Notes: generated by a model from the letters alone, not told the origin. A stretch of 64,000 nt of DNA from an uncultured Flavobacteriaceae bacterium (GCA_947500385.1 CANMSA010000013.1:62001-126000), one strand, 5' to 3'. Positions 26,999-36,087 are shown, counted from the stretch's first letter. Made by a program: numbers and translations.

Positions 26999-28048
26999 TT
27001 ATCGCGCTTCTTGCTGTCTGAGTTGTTCTTTCTCGGCTACCCTTCTTCGCAGCAGGTTTAGATACCGTAGCGCCTCGTTAATTTCATAATCGCTGTACGA
27101 TTTAGAGGCCCACTCTACCGCTTTATTCAGGTCTCCGTTTATTTCATTGCTGATCGCCATGTTATAACAGGCTCTTCCCGCAATTTTCGGGTCTGCGTTG
27201 GTCACTTCCTGCTCCCACAAGTCTGCAGCGCCTTTCCAATCACCGGTTTGCGCCCTGCGCTGAGCAATCTCAAAATTATTGGTTCCTTTAACAAAATAGT
27301 CCCTTGAAATTCGTTTTCTACGAGGACGGGTTTCCAGCGCATAGGCATTACCACTGTAGGTGCTTTGTTGTAGTACGGCTTCTTTTCTTCCGATAACTGC
27401 CTCCACTGCTTTCATCGGGTTGATTCCTTCTCCCCTGGAAGTAACATAATCGTTTGCTGTAATCGCATCTATAATGGTCTTGTTCAAGGGGTCATATACT
27501 CGCCAGCCGCTTTTAATCGCTGTTTTTATAGTTACTTTATGCCCGGGTACTTCTGCCTTGATGCCCAAATTGTTCGGTATTTTCACCATGGCAGTTTGGT
27601 AATCTACCTTTGTATCCGTATCATACATTTCAAGTGAAAAAAGTACATCAACCCCGTTCGCTTCGCAAATGGTCTCTACGGTTTTCCAACTTAGTGCTGC
27701 AGGAAAAACTCCCAATCCCTTGCGTTCCAATGCACTGCTTTCGATAATCGAAATCGATTCGAAGCGTTCGCTTCTTTCCAATTCGTCCGAGAGTCCCAGC
27801 ATTGCGGCTTCTGCCCCCTCCTTATCGAGGTTTAGTCCCTCCAAAGATAGGATCTTGTCAATTTTGTCTACTGTTTTATTCCCTTCGGAAGGAAGACTGC
27901 GATTGACAATCCCAATTTTCGAAACATCGGAAGGAATATGAACACGAGCAGGTTCTACGGCCCCCATGGTAAGTTGGTTGGTAGCACTGCACCCTATGAG
28001 GAGAAGGCCTGCACACATTATAAGCAAAGGTTGGATACGCTTTTTCAT
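26999..28048 (-). CDS. Lipoprotein with C-terminal TPR-like region (DUF6340-like)
   Basis: 349 residues with a lipoprotein signal (LLLIGCSATN). A conserved N-terminal domain follows (VHIPSDVSKIGIVNRS, then a GVDVLFSLEMYDTDT segment) that resembles Bacteroidota DUF6340 lipoproteins. The last 100 residues include a TPR-like pair (RAQTGDWKGAADLWEQEV, then ACYNMAISNEINGDLNKAVEWA). It is likely anchored in the outer membrane facing the periplasm. The function is unknown, and the family name is tentative. Confidence 0.75.
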   Translation of the reverse strand: MKKRIQPLLIMCAGLLLIGCSATNQLTMGAVEPARVHIPSDVSKIGIVNRSLPSEGNKTVDKIDKILSLEGLNLDKEGAEAAMLGLSDELERSERFESISIIESSALERKGLGVFPAALSWKTVETICEANGVDVLFSLEMYDTDTKVDYQTAMVKIPNNLGIKAEVPGHKVTIKTAIKSGWRVYDPLNKTIIDAITANDYVTSRGEGINPMKAVEAVIGRKEAVLQQSTYSGNAYALETRPRRKRISRDYFVKGTNNFEIAQRRAQTGDWKGAADLWEQEVTNADPKIAGRACYNMAISNEINGDLNKAVEWASKSYSDYEINEALRYLNLLRRRVAEKEQLRQQEAR

Positions 28049-28137
28049 GATACTATTATTTTGGTTTTTGATACAACTTTTTAAGCCGCCTTTCGAATAG
28101 TTGGTTTTGATTGGGACCGACGGTTGTTAAATAACTG

Positions 28138-28153
28138 ATAGTTAGTTAACTAT
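28138..28153. promoter_or_regulatory. Inverted repeat ATAGTTA-GT-TAACTAT
   Basis: A perfect seven-base inverted repeat with a two-base spacer, in the divergent region between the DUF6340-like lipoprotein and the M20 amidohydrolase. Its half-site TAACTAT also occurs, in opposite arrangement, in the photolyase palindrome at 24335-24349. Confidence 0.35.
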
Positions 28154-28268
28154 ATTGTGTCATCGCCAGGTTTTTTTACCACCTCATGTTTTTTAGATTT
28201 TCTTGTTCACATCTGTTTGGATCAAGTATCTTTAAAAACCTTTTTAACAACCTCAAAACGATTTGAAA

Positions 28269-29696
28269 ATGAAAAAAAAGATACTCTTGGGCCTTTTGAT
28301 GCTGCTAAGCATCACCCTTTCCGCCCAAAAAATGACCAAAAGCAAAAAAGCAGTACTGGCTTCTGTAGAAAAACATAAGGCTGCGCTCATAAAAATAAGC
28401 GACTCTATCTGGGGCTTGGCAGAGACCGCTTTTCAGGAATCGGGCTCCTCGGAGGTATTGGCCGCCTATGCCGAGAAAAATGGCCTTACCGTTACCCGTG
28501 GCGTCGCTAACATCCCTACCGCCTTTACAGCCACCTATGGTTCCGGAAAACCCGTAATCAGTATTTTGGGAGAGTTTGATGCCTTACCTGGAATATCGCA
28601 AAAGGCCTCGCCTGTAAAAGAACCTTTGAAACCAGGTGCCGCAGGTCATGGCTGTGGTCATAATATGTTCGGTACTTCTAGCTTGGGAGCTGCTATTGCG
28701 ATCAAGGAATTGATGGATACCGGAAAATTAAAAGGGACCATTAAATTTTTAGGTACCCCGGCAGAGGAAAAATACTTTGCGAAAGTATGGATGGTAGAAG
28801 CGGGCCTTTGGGATGATGTAGACGTGAATTTAAGCTGGCATCCCAGTTCGAGTATTGAGGCCGATGTTCAGACCGGCCTATCCTTAATCGATTTTATAGT
28901 AGAATTTTATGGCCAAACGGCACATGCCTCTGCCGACCCATGGAATGGGCGTAGCGCCTCCGATGCGTTGGAATTGTATACTACAGGAATCAACTACTAT
29001 AGAGAGCATATTTTACCAAGCTCTCGAATTCATTACCATATCCAAGACGGCGGACAGGTGGTGAATGTTGTACCCGATTATGCTAAACTTTGGGTGCGTG
29101 TCCGGGATCCGAAACGTTCTAAGATGCTACCCACGTATGAACGCGTTAAAGAAATGGCCGAAGGTGCAGCGATCATGGCCAATGTAGACTATAAGATCAA
29201 GCTGGTATCCGGGATCTACGAAACCTTGGTAAACCGTTCCGGAGGGGAAATCATGCAAAAAAACCTGGAGCTGTTGGGGCCAATTAGCTACACCGAGGAA
29301 GAGACGAAGTTTGGAAAAGCGATTCAAAAAGCAACGGAAAAACCACAAGTGGGGATGGATAGTCAGATACACCCTTTAAGAGAAACGGAAGAAAACCCGG
29401 GAGGAGGTTCTACGGATGTCGGTGATGTAAGTTGGAACGTGCCTAATATTAATCTCGGGGTTACCGTAGCCCCGAAAGATACACCATGGCATTCATGGGC
29501 AGTGGTCGCTTGTGGGGGCATGTCTATTGGCCATAAAGGAATGATCTATGCTTCAAAGGCCTTGGGAATGACCGCGGTAGACCTTTTTGAAGATCCAAAA
29601 TTGATTACCAAGGTCAAAGAAGAATTTAAATCAAGAAAAGGAACGGAAGTTTACAAGGCCATGATCGATGGCCCGCCACCCATTGACGGAGATTAG
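28269..29696 (+). CDS. M20 family amidohydrolase (AbgB-like), secreted
   Basis: 475 residues with an N-terminal signal peptide ending near LSAQ. The M20/M28-type zinc amidohydrolase motifs are ISILGEFDALPG (metal Asp), GHGCGHNMFGTSS (metal Cys/His), GTPAEE (catalytic Glu) and a C-terminal GSTDVGDVSW. The lid domain has FYGQTAHAS. The family includes p-aminobenzoyl-glutamate hydrolase AbgB and aminoacylases. The substrate here is unknown. ATG 28269 is preferred over TTG 28263 because it directly opens the signal sequence. Probably exported to hydrolyse N-acyl amino acids or peptides. Confidence 0.9.
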   Translation: MKKKILLGLLMLLSITLSAQKMTKSKKAVLASVEKHKAALIKISDSIWGLAETAFQESGSSEVLAAYAEKNGLTVTRGVANIPTAFTATYGSGKPVISILGEFDALPGISQKASPVKEPLKPGAAGHGCGHNMFGTSSLGAAIAIKELMDTGKLKGTIKFLGTPAEEKYFAKVWMVEAGLWDDVDVNLSWHPSSSIEADVQTGLSLIDFIVEFYGQTAHASADPWNGRSASDALELYTTGINYYREHILPSSRIHYHIQDGGQVVNVVPDYAKLWVRVRDPKRSKMLPTYERVKEMAEGAAIMANVDYKIKLVSGIYETLVNRSGGEIMQKNLELLGPISYTEEETKFGKAIQKATEKPQVGMDSQIHPLRETEENPGGGSTDVGDVSWNVPNINLGVTVAPKDTPWHSWAVVACGGMSIGHKGMIYASKALGMTAVDLFEDPKLITKVKEEFKSRKGTEVYKAMIDGPPPIDGD

Positions 29697-29700
29697 TCAT

Positions 29701-30282
29701 ATGACCGAAAAAGAAAAAATGTTGGCCGGGCTACCATACAATTCCAGAGATCCAGAATTGCTGCAAATGTATCATACCGCACGGACCTTGTTTCAGGAAT
29801 ATAACTCTCTAGCCTCTGCCGAGACCGCGCGTAGATCGGAGTTGCTTTCTTCCCTCTTTGCGAAGAAAGGAAAAGGTGTATGGATCGAAGCCCCTTTTTA
29901 TTGTGATTACGGAAAGCTCATCAGCATAGGGGCGAACACTTTTGTGAATGCAAGTTGCTTTTTTCTAGATAACAATAAGATCGTCATCGGACAAAATGGT
30001 CTTATTGGGCCGTATGTTCAAATTTACACGGCCGGTCACCCGTTAAAGGCTGTCGACCGTATTGTAAAAACCCCCGAAGGGACGAGTCGCTATAAAACGG
30101 TAACCGCCCCTGTTAGGATTGGTGACAATGTTTGGATAGGGGGAAATACAAGCATAATGCCCGGAATTCGTATTGGTAACGATGTTACCATCGGCGCAGG
30201 ATCTGTAGTGACCAAAGACCTTCCCGATGCCGTATTGGCTTATGGAAACCCCTGCAAAATTATCAGGTCGCTCAAAGAATAA
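29701..30282 (+). CDS. Sugar O-acetyltransferase (maltose/galactoside acetyltransferase type)
   Basis: 193 residues. The N-terminal Mac domain (EKEKMLAGLPYNSRDPEL) is followed by a left-handed beta helix of hexapeptide repeats, with YTAGHP (catalytic His) and WIGGNTSIMPGIRIGNDVTIGAGSVVTKD. It transfers acetyl from acetyl-CoA to a sugar hydroxyl. It starts four bases after the amidohydrolase stop, so the two are cotranscribed. A hairpin terminator follows. Confidence 0.93.
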   Translation: MTEKEKMLAGLPYNSRDPELLQMYHTARTLFQEYNSLASAETARRSELLSSLFAKKGKGVWIEAPFYCDYGKLISIGANTFVNASCFFLDNNKIVIGQNGLIGPYVQIYTAGHPLKAVDRIVKTPEGTSRYKTVTAPVRIGDNVWIGGNTSIMPGIRIGNDVTIGAGSVVTKDLPDAVLAYGNPCKIIRSLKE

Positions 30283-30291
30283 ATGAAATAT

Positions 30292-30324
30292 AAAAAGGCG
30301 CACGGCTGCAACCGTTCGCCTTTT
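30292..30324 (+). terminator. Terminator after the acetyltransferase
   Basis: AAAAAGGCG-CACGG pairs with CCGTTCGCCTTTT around a short loop, ten bases after the stop codon. Confidence 0.75.
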
Positions 30325-30343
30325 ACCTATGCCAACGGCGGCA

Positions 30344-30799
30344 CTATCTAAAAATTAAAAGTCCGTCTGTATGCGTACCCTCACAATCGGCCCCACTAAA
30401 GTTGATGGTAATCACCCCATCGTCGGCAATACTGCCCGTTCCTTCAAATAGACCGCTGCAGGCCCTTACCCGATCATCGTATCGAAACTTGGTAACGGTT
30501 TTGCCATCGATCTCAAAGCGGAGCAGGCCATCATTTTCTCCGCTATTACAACAAGAAACGAGTCCCACGGCAAAAAAGAACTCCCCTTGGAATACGTTGG
30601 GGTCGTCCGTGGCGGTTACCCTAGCCGAAATCGGGTAGTTCTCGTATTTCTTGGAGGGTAAGGTCGAGGACCATGACCCGAGGTAGTTTCTAGCAATACT
30701 CTTTTCCCCGGGTACTTCCCCTGCCCCATCGTCGTCGGACCCACAGGAAATGTTGAGCATCATCAGCATACCGGCTACTATCAATACAGTTTTCTTCAT
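30344..30799 (-). CDS. Small lipoprotein, function unknown
   Basis: 151 residues with lipobox NISCGSDDDG near residue 19. The mature part is beta-rich and includes SWSSTLPSKKYENYPISARV, paired cysteines CCNSG and single cysteines in VRACSGLFEG and SGADCEGTHTDG, which could form disulfides after export. No family was recognised. Monocistronic, with a TAnnTTTG box 25 bases upstream and an operator-like TGTAYA repeat cluster beyond it. Confidence 0.75.
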   Translation of the reverse strand: MKKTVLIVAGMLMMLNISCGSDDDGAGEVPGEKSIARNYLGSWSSTLPSKKYENYPISARVTATDDPNVFQGEFFFAVGLVSCCNSGENDGLLRFEIDGKTVTKFRYDDRVRACSGLFEGTGSIADDGVITINFSGADCEGTHTDGLLIFR

Positions 30800-30823
30800 A
30801 ACATCATTTTAAGGTTTCCACCT

Positions 30824-30831
30824 CAAAAATA
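30824..30831 (-). promoter_or_regulatory. -7 promoter box (TATTTTTG) for the small lipoprotein
   Basis: Perfect TAnnTTTG on the minus strand, 25 bases before the ATG at 30799. Confidence 0.55.
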
Positions 30832-30850
30832 CATCCCTGCCATTCGCTTA

Positions 30851-30875
30851 CTGTACAGCTGTATACACCTGTACA
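30851..30875. promoter_or_regulatory. TGTAYA repeat cluster (candidate operator)
   Basis: CTGTAYA occurs three times (30851, 30859 and 30869) and the outer copies also make the inverted repeat TGTACAG/CTGTACA. The cluster lies over the expected -33 region of the leftward lipoprotein promoter. TGTACA-type boxes are used by MerR-family LitR/CarH regulators; assignment here is a guess. Confidence 0.4.
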
Positions 30876-31162
30876 TTATCATACATATAAAACGCTGCAA
30901 CTACCTTTTTTTTGGGTCTTTTAAGGGCTTTCGCAATCTGAATACAATTTGTATAGGTGTATGCAAAACTACGGGTAGCCCTATTAAAATGCTATTTGAG
31001 CCTTTTCTTGGTCCGATGTCCGCGCACTAAAAAGGTGTTAACTGGGCCTTCCAAAACGATCATTTCATTATAAAAGATCAGTATTGGTTGCAAACACAGT
31101 TAAATTCACCAGCGCACGACCTACGGAAAAACCGTATGTCTGTAAAAGATATCAAAAACACA

Positions 31163-31170
31163 TATCTTTG
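31163..31170 (+). promoter_or_regulatory. -7 promoter box (TATCTTTG), possible pirin promoter
   Basis: Perfect TAnnTTTG, 184 bases upstream of the pirin ATG. It is the only good match on the plus strand in this gap. Confidence 0.35.
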
Positions 31171-31353
31171 CATTGTAATACCGCAACCAGCCACCCACAT
31201 TGACCAACTGATAACCAAAGGCACTCCCCGATCGGGACCGGCCTCAGAAATAAAATGTGATTACGAAAAGTACCGATAGGGTTGGACAAATTTATTTAAA
31301 GGGTCCAAAATCAGTACTTCCAAGCACTAAAAGTAATTCTAAAATAGGTTCAA

Positions 31354-32352
31354 ATGAGCACTTCCGTTTTATCCGTTTTTCCACTTGGATTCCCATGGCA
31401 GACACAGGATCCATTTTTATTCTGTGTGTATCACTTGGATCATTACCCCAAAGGAAACGATGAAATGGGGCCGAACGCCTCTTTGGAAGGCCGAAATTTA
31501 GGGAACGATTTTACGATCAAAGACGGTTGGCGTATGTATCATGGGCAAACGATTCCGGGTTTTCCCTCGCACCCGCATCGGGGTTTTGAGACCATCACTA
31601 TCGTAAACAAGGGGTTTTGTGATCATTCGGATTCTTTGGGTGCCGCGGGTCGGTTTGGCAACGGTGATGTGCAATGGATGACCGCCGGTAGTGGCGTACA
31701 GCACAGCGAAATGTTTCCACTCTTGAACACGGAAGCGGAAAACCCTTTGGAGTTGTTTCAAATATGGTTAAACCTCCCTAAAAAAAGTAAGTTTGTCGCC
31801 CCACACTTCAAAATGCTTTGGCACGAAGATATTCCGGTAATTACCGAGAACGGTACCCGTATAAAAGTTATTTCGGGGAACTATAAAAACACGCAAGCCC
31901 CCGAGCCGGCGCCTGATTCCTGGGCCAAAGCTCCTGAAAACGACGTGGCAATTTGGAATATTCATATTGATCCACAGACGACGTTCAGTCTGCCGAAAGC
32001 CTTGCCAGGTACCAATAGAACCCTCTATTTTTACGAAGGCGACCACATTTTGATCGATGCGGAAGAAATACGCCCGAATCACGGAATTCAACTTGCGGCG
32101 TCTGAAACTGTTCTTATTGCGGCGGGTACTAAAACGGCCCATCTCCTTTTATTGCAAGGAAAGCCCTTGGAAGAGCCCGTTGCCAAATACGGGCCATTTG
32201 TAATGAATACGGAAGAGGAGATACAACAGGCAATGCGCGAGTACCAGCTCACCCAATTTGGTGGTTGGCCTTGGCAATATGCCGACAATGTTCATGCAAA
32301 AGAAAAAGGAAGGTTTGCTAAATACCCTGACGGTACACTCGTTGAAAAATAA
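31354..32352 (+). CDS. Pirin family protein
   Basis: 332 residues with two cupin barrels. The metal-site motif of the N-terminal cupin is visible as PSHPHRGFETIT (two His) with VQWMTAGSGVQHSEM (Glu/His). The C-terminal cupin (about 200-300) lacks a clear metal site. Pirins act as quercetinases or redox-linked regulators; which applies here cannot be read from sequence. The gene is slightly longer than E. coli YhhW and ends with a lysine-rich tail. Confidence 0.92.
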   Translation: MSTSVLSVFPLGFPWQTQDPFLFCVYHLDHYPKGNDEMGPNASLEGRNLGNDFTIKDGWRMYHGQTIPGFPSHPHRGFETITIVNKGFCDHSDSLGAAGRFGNGDVQWMTAGSGVQHSEMFPLLNTEAENPLELFQIWLNLPKKSKFVAPHFKMLWHEDIPVITENGTRIKVISGNYKNTQAPEPAPDSWAKAPENDVAIWNIHIDPQTTFSLPKALPGTNRTLYFYEGDHILIDAEEIRPNHGIQLAASETVLIAAGTKTAHLLLLQGKPLEEPVAKYGPFVMNTEEEIQQAMREYQLTQFGGWPWQYADNVHAKEKGRFAKYPDGTLVEK

Positions 32353-32388
32353 GTTTTGGTTCGTTCAGGGTCGCTTTGAAACAACTAC

Positions 32389-32712
32389 TCAACCAACCGA
32401 ATAGCCGGGGGCAAGCAGGTCTTCGGCCAATTCGGGATGCCTTTTCAAATAGGCCGCAACAAATGGGCAAAGCGGTGCCATTTTATAGTTCGTAGTACGG
32501 ATATGATCCAGTACCTTACGTACCAAAGTGCTCCCTACACCCTGCCCTTCCAACGCACTTGGCACTTCTGTATGGGTCAAATACATAATATCCTTTTTAG
32601 AAATCATATACTCTATAAAGGCAACGGAGCCATCAATTTGTAATTCAAATCTTTTCTTCGCCGCCTTCTTATTGTCTACCAACCTTACATGTTCCCAAGT
32701 AGTATTTCCCAT
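32389..32712 (-). CDS. GNAT-like N-acetyltransferase (YjdJ type)
   Basis: 107 residues, the short Gcn5-related fold: ISKKDIMYLTHTEVP strand, acetyl-CoA loop ALEGQGVGSTLVRKVLDHIR and the C-terminal CPFVAAYLKRHPE. Such mini-GNATs act on unknown amines. It is the last gene of the kinase/TrxR-like/zinc-finger operon, one base after the zinc-finger stop. Confidence 0.88.
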   Translation of the reverse strand: MGNTTWEHVRLVDNKKAAKKRFELQIDGSVAFIEYMISKKDIMYLTHTEVPSALEGQGVGSTLVRKVLDHIRTTNYKMAPLCPFVAAYLKRHPELAEDLLAPGYSVG

Positions 32713-32713
32713 A

Positions 32714-32995
32714 TTAAAATCTTAAAAAAGTATTGTCGGCATAACACCATGCCCAGTCTTCGTTCGGTTCGGCCGATATGATGACCGGATGCCCATGACT
32801 ATTCCCATGTTTACTGGCGTGCTTATTTGGGGATGAATCACAACAAAGCGTGACACCACATTCCTGACAGGTACGAAGATGTACCCAACTATCCCCCGTT
32901 TTCACACACTCATCACATTCATACTTTTTAGCAAGTTTTCTTTGGGAAGGTTCAAACGCCAACAAATGATCACATTTCTTTTTCTTTACCGCCAT
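32714..32995 (-). CDS. UBP-type zinc finger protein
   Basis: 93 residues forming a ZnF-UBP domain: CDH near residue 8, CDECVKTGDSWVHLRTCQECGVTLCC, then HASKHGNSHGHPV, and the terminal WAWCYADN. In eukaryotes the fold binds the ubiquitin C-terminus; bacterial copies occur next to redox or signalling genes and their ligand is unknown. It lies one base after the receiver-reductase gene and shares its operon. Confidence 0.93.
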   Translation of the reverse strand: MAVKKKKCDHLLAFEPSQRKLAKKYECDECVKTGDSWVHLRTCQECGVTLCCDSSPNKHASKHGNSHGHPVIISAEPNEDWAWCYADNTFLRF

Positions 32996-32996
32996 C

Positions 32997-34661
32997 TTAT
33001 ATTTCCGCTAAATATTGGTGTACAAATTTAATCGCCATAGAACCCTCGCCCACCGCCGATGCTACGCGGTTCATGGCACCCGCCCGAACATCTCCCGAGG
33101 CGAATATTCCCGGGCTACAGGTCTCCAATAAAAAGGGTTCGCGACTTCGTTTCCAGATCTTATTAAAATTATCGTATTTGACCAAATCCCGACCTGTTTC
33201 CAAAAATCCTCTATCGTTTTTCAATATATCAAGTGTAAGCCAATCCGTATAAGGTTTTGACCCTATAAAAATAAACAGCGCCTGGGCTTCTACCTCTACT
33301 TTTTTATTCGTACTACTATTGGTCAATTCAAGTGCTGATAATCGGTCATCTGAACCAATGGCCTTTGTAATACTGGTATGTGGAACCAGCGTAATATTCA
33401 CGATGGCCTCTATTTGATCGATCAGGTATTGCGACATACTGCTTGTTAAGTCCGCTTTGCGAACAACCACATATACGTTCTTGGCAAAGTTAGACAGATA
33501 AACCGCTGATTGTCCCGCTGAATTTCCTCCACCCACAATATACACTTCCCGGTCTTTGCAAGCCTGCGCCTCGGTCATTGAAGAACCATAGTAAATGCCT
33601 GCTCCGGTATAGTCTTCGATACCCTCTGCCGGCAACTTTCTATAATTAACCCCTGTTGAAACAACAATGCTCTTTGTCTGTACAATACTGCCATCATCTA
33701 AGGTGATGATTTTGTAGTTGTCCTTGGTCTCGATGGAAACCACCTCCCGTGGGGATAAAAATTCGATTCCGAACCGTTTTGCCTGTGTGATCGCCCGGTG
33801 GGTAAGCTCTTGCCCGCTTAATCCGTTCGGGAACCCCAAATAGTTTTCGATGCGCGAACTGGTACCTGCCTGCCCACCGGGAGCCTTTTTCTCGATCAAC
33901 AAGGTCTTTAACCCCTCTGACCCACCATACACGGCGGCTGCAAGTCCAGAAGGCCCTGCCCCTATAATCGTTACGTCGTACAAGGTATCTTTGGCGGTTA
34001 CATTCAAGCCCAAACGTGCCGCTAACTCAGGAATACTTGGATTGCACATACAGTCCCCATCTGTAAAGGAAACAACCGGCATATCTTTCGAAGTAACACT
34101 GTGCAATTCGGCGATTTCTTTTGCTTTTTCATTGTTTTCGATATCCAACCATTGAAATGGAAATAGGTTACTGGATAAAAAGTCTTTGATATCATGCGTA
34201 TGGGGGTTGTACTGGTACCCCAGTACTTTTAACCCATCAAAATCGGGTTGATAGTTCAGTTGCCATACATCTAACAGATCGTCTAAAACCGGATATAACT
34301 TCTCTTCCGGTGGGTTCCAGGGTTTAGACAAATAATAATCCAACTGCACTTCGTTGATCGCCTTTATCGCCGCGTCGGTATCTGAATAGGCTGTTAGCAA
34401 TACTTTCTTGGCTTCTGGATAATGCAGCTTCGCTTTTTCCAGGAACTCCACCCCCAACATTTCGGGCATGCGTTGGTCTACTAAAAAAAGTGCAATGACC
34501 TCTCCCTTTTTTTTGAGGGCCACCAAGACCTCTAAGGCCTCTACCGGGGAAGCGGTTCGCAACACCCGATAGTCTTTTTGGTACTTTGACTTTAAATCCC
34601 TTGTGACCGCCGCCAACACCTGCGCATCGTCATCAAGGGCAAAAATAATTGGTTTTTTCAT
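32997..34661 (-). CDS. Response regulator fused to a thioredoxin-reductase-like FAD oxidoreductase
   Basis: 554 residues. A receiver domain (1-125) has acidic DDD at 10-12, phosphoacceptor D62 in FLVDQRMP, T90 and K113. A thioredoxin/glutaredoxin-like segment (145-222) contains a CMC at 204-206. A two-domain FAD/NAD(P) reductase follows: GAGPSG (234-239), PGGQAGTSSRIENYLGFP, the second nucleotide motif VGGGNSAGQSA and the FAD-closing GIFASGDVRAG. The redox CxxC of thioredoxin reductase is replaced by GSSM in the YYGSSMTEAQ segment, so classical disulfide reduction is unlikely. It follows a cNMP-binding histidine kinase by 37 bases, its probable phosphodonor. Confidence 0.93.
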   Translation of the reverse strand: MKKPIIFALDDDAQVLAAVTRDLKSKYQKDYRVLRTASPVEALEVLVALKKKGEVIALFLVDQRMPEMLGVEFLEKAKLHYPEAKKVLLTAYSDTDAAIKAINEVQLDYYLSKPWNPPEEKLYPVLDDLLDVWQLNYQPDFDGLKVLGYQYNPHTHDIKDFLSSNLFPFQWLDIENNEKAKEIAELHSVTSKDMPVVSFTDGDCMCNPSIPELAARLGLNVTAKDTLYDVTIIGAGPSGLAAAVYGGSEGLKTLLIEKKAPGGQAGTSSRIENYLGFPNGLSGQELTHRAITQAKRFGIEFLSPREVVSIETKDNYKIITLDDGSIVQTKSIVVSTGVNYRKLPAEGIEDYTGAGIYYGSSMTEAQACKDREVYIVGGGNSAGQSAVYLSNFAKNVYVVVRKADLTSSMSQYLIDQIEAIVNITLVPHTSITKAIGSDDRLSALELTNSSTNKKVEVEAQALFIFIGSKPYTDWLTLDILKNDRGFLETGRDLVKYDNFNKIWKRSREPFLLETCSPGIFASGDVRAGAMNRVASAVGEGSMAIKFVHQYLAEI

Positions 34662-34698
34662 CTAATACATTCTTCAAAAAAACGTGGTCGCCCACGTG

Positions 34699-36087
34699 TT
34701 AATCAATAGGCAAACAAACAGTGAAATTCGTCTCTCCGGGGCGAGAGCTTACTTTGATATCGCCATTGTGTTGTTGCACAATTCGTTGCACCACTTCCAA
34801 ACCCATTCCTGTTCCTTCCCCGATTGCTTTGGTAGTAAAAAAAGGGTCAAATACAGCATTTAGATTTTCCGCGGGAATCCCCTTTCCATTATCAATGACC
34901 TCGGTTTTTACAAACGCTCCGTCCCGGTGCACTTTAATAGTAAGTTTGCCATTGGTATCCATGGCATCGATCGCATTGTCTATTAAGTTCGTCCATACTT
35001 GGTTTATTTCACTGACCATCATCTTTGGCTCTGGCAAGGCTTCTTCAAATACCTTCTCAACTTCGATTCCCTTTCGTTTTAACTTATGGTTGAGCATGGT
35101 CAGGGTACTCTTTATGCCCACTCGGATATCCACGGCATTTTTTTCCGGGGCACTATCCATATGGGTATATCTTTTCACTGAACTTACCAAAGCAGCGATG
35201 CGTTCTGCCGCTTCCTGTATTTCCCCCACCATTTTTTCTGTCGTCAATACATTTTCAATCCACTCGATGGCAGTGGGAAAACTTACGGGAGTGGTCGCAG
35301 CACGAATTTTTTCGACCTGTTCGATATCCATACAAAAATCAAGAAAGGTTTCCGTTAATTCGTAGGCATTTTCCACCCCCTGCTCCGCTAGCCATTCTTC
35401 TAGTGCGTCTTCCTTTTCGGTGCGTTCCAGTAACCCCATATTGTTCTCTTGTGGCCGGTTCAGTTTTTCAAAAAGGGTATCATTAATACGATCTATTTCT
35501 TCAGGAGCAGCTTTAATACTGATAATTCGCTTGAATTTTTCGGGTACATGCCCTAGGTGTTTTTTCAACTCTACCGCGCTTCGGGCCATGGCAGAAGCCG
35601 GGTTGTTCAGCTCGTGGGCCAAGCCAGCCGATAGTTTCCCCAACGCCATCATCTTTTCTTCTTGTAGATTTCGTTTGGCGAACTCCCGCGTACGAGAGGT
35701 CATCACATGCACCAGGGCTTCGGTAAGCTCAAAATGCTGACTGGTCATTTCTTTAAAAGCGGTCTTGGGAAGGGTCAGCAACAACGAATCTTCGATTGCC
35801 TCTCCATATCCTACAGAAGTGGTCGCCCTCGAAAAAGGCAAGGCACCGGAAATCTCATTCGTACGAATGACGGCTATCTGCTTGTAATGCCCGTTGCGTT
35901 CTACCTTAATTTCATAGGTGCCTTCTAGCAGTACGAACAAGCGATCGATTGCATCTCCGCGGGAAAACACAAAATCCCCTACCGGTACTTTTAGCAAGGT
36001 ACTTTGGTCTATTAGCCATTGCAATTGGTCCTCGGGAACTTCTGAAATTACGGAGACGTTTCTTAAAACTTTTGGAGTTACTTCCAT
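34699..36087 (-). CDS. Cyclic-nucleotide-binding-type sensor histidine kinase
   Basis: 462 residues without membrane helices. The N-terminal cNMP-binding barrel (about 10-125, VPVGDFVFSRGDAIDRLFVLLEGTYEI) is followed by a kinase core: H box KLSAGLAHELNNPASA, a long helical stretch, N box WTNLIDNAIDAMD, G1 VIDNGKGIP and G2 GEGTGMGLEVVQRI. It is the first gene of an operon with a receiver-reductase fusion, a UBP zinc finger and a GNAT. A cytosolic nucleotide or redox signal is plausible. Confidence 0.92.
   Translation of the reverse strand: MEVTPKVLRNVSVISEVPEDQLQWLIDQSTLLKVPVGDFVFSRGDAIDRLFVLLEGTYEIKVERNGHYKQIAVIRTNEISGALPFSRATTSVGYGEAIEDSLLLTLPKTAFKEMTSQHFELTEALVHVMTSRTREFAKRNLQEEKMMALGKLSAGLAHELNNPASAMARSAVELKKHLGHVPEKFKRIISIKAAPEEIDRINDTLFEKLNRPQENNMGLLERTEKEDALEEWLAEQGVENAYELTETFLDFCMDIEQVEKIRAATTPVSFPTAIEWIENVLTTEKMVGEIQEAAERIAALVSSVKRYTHMDSAPEKNAVDIRVGIKSTLTMLNHKLKRKGIEVEKVFEEALPEPKMMVSEINQVWTNLIDNAIDAMDTNGKLTIKVHRDGAFVKTEVIDNGKGIPAENLNAVFDPFFTTKAIGEGTGMGLEVVQRIVQQHNGDIKVSSRPGETNFTVCLPID

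Larger units (their letters stand above)
30800..31353. other. Long intergenic region upstream of pirin
   Basis: 554 bases with no credible gene. It holds the lipoprotein promoter and TGTAYA repeats (30824-30875), a second TGTATAGGTGTATG pair near 30950, and a TATCTTTG box at 31163-31170. That box could start a 184-base leader for the pirin gene. No strong hairpin was found in that leader. Confidence 0.5.

Noticed and set aside
31088-31279. A 63-codon frame in the pirin upstream region
   Set aside because: No domain, signal or conserved pattern, and the only promoter box in the gap lies inside it (31163-31170).
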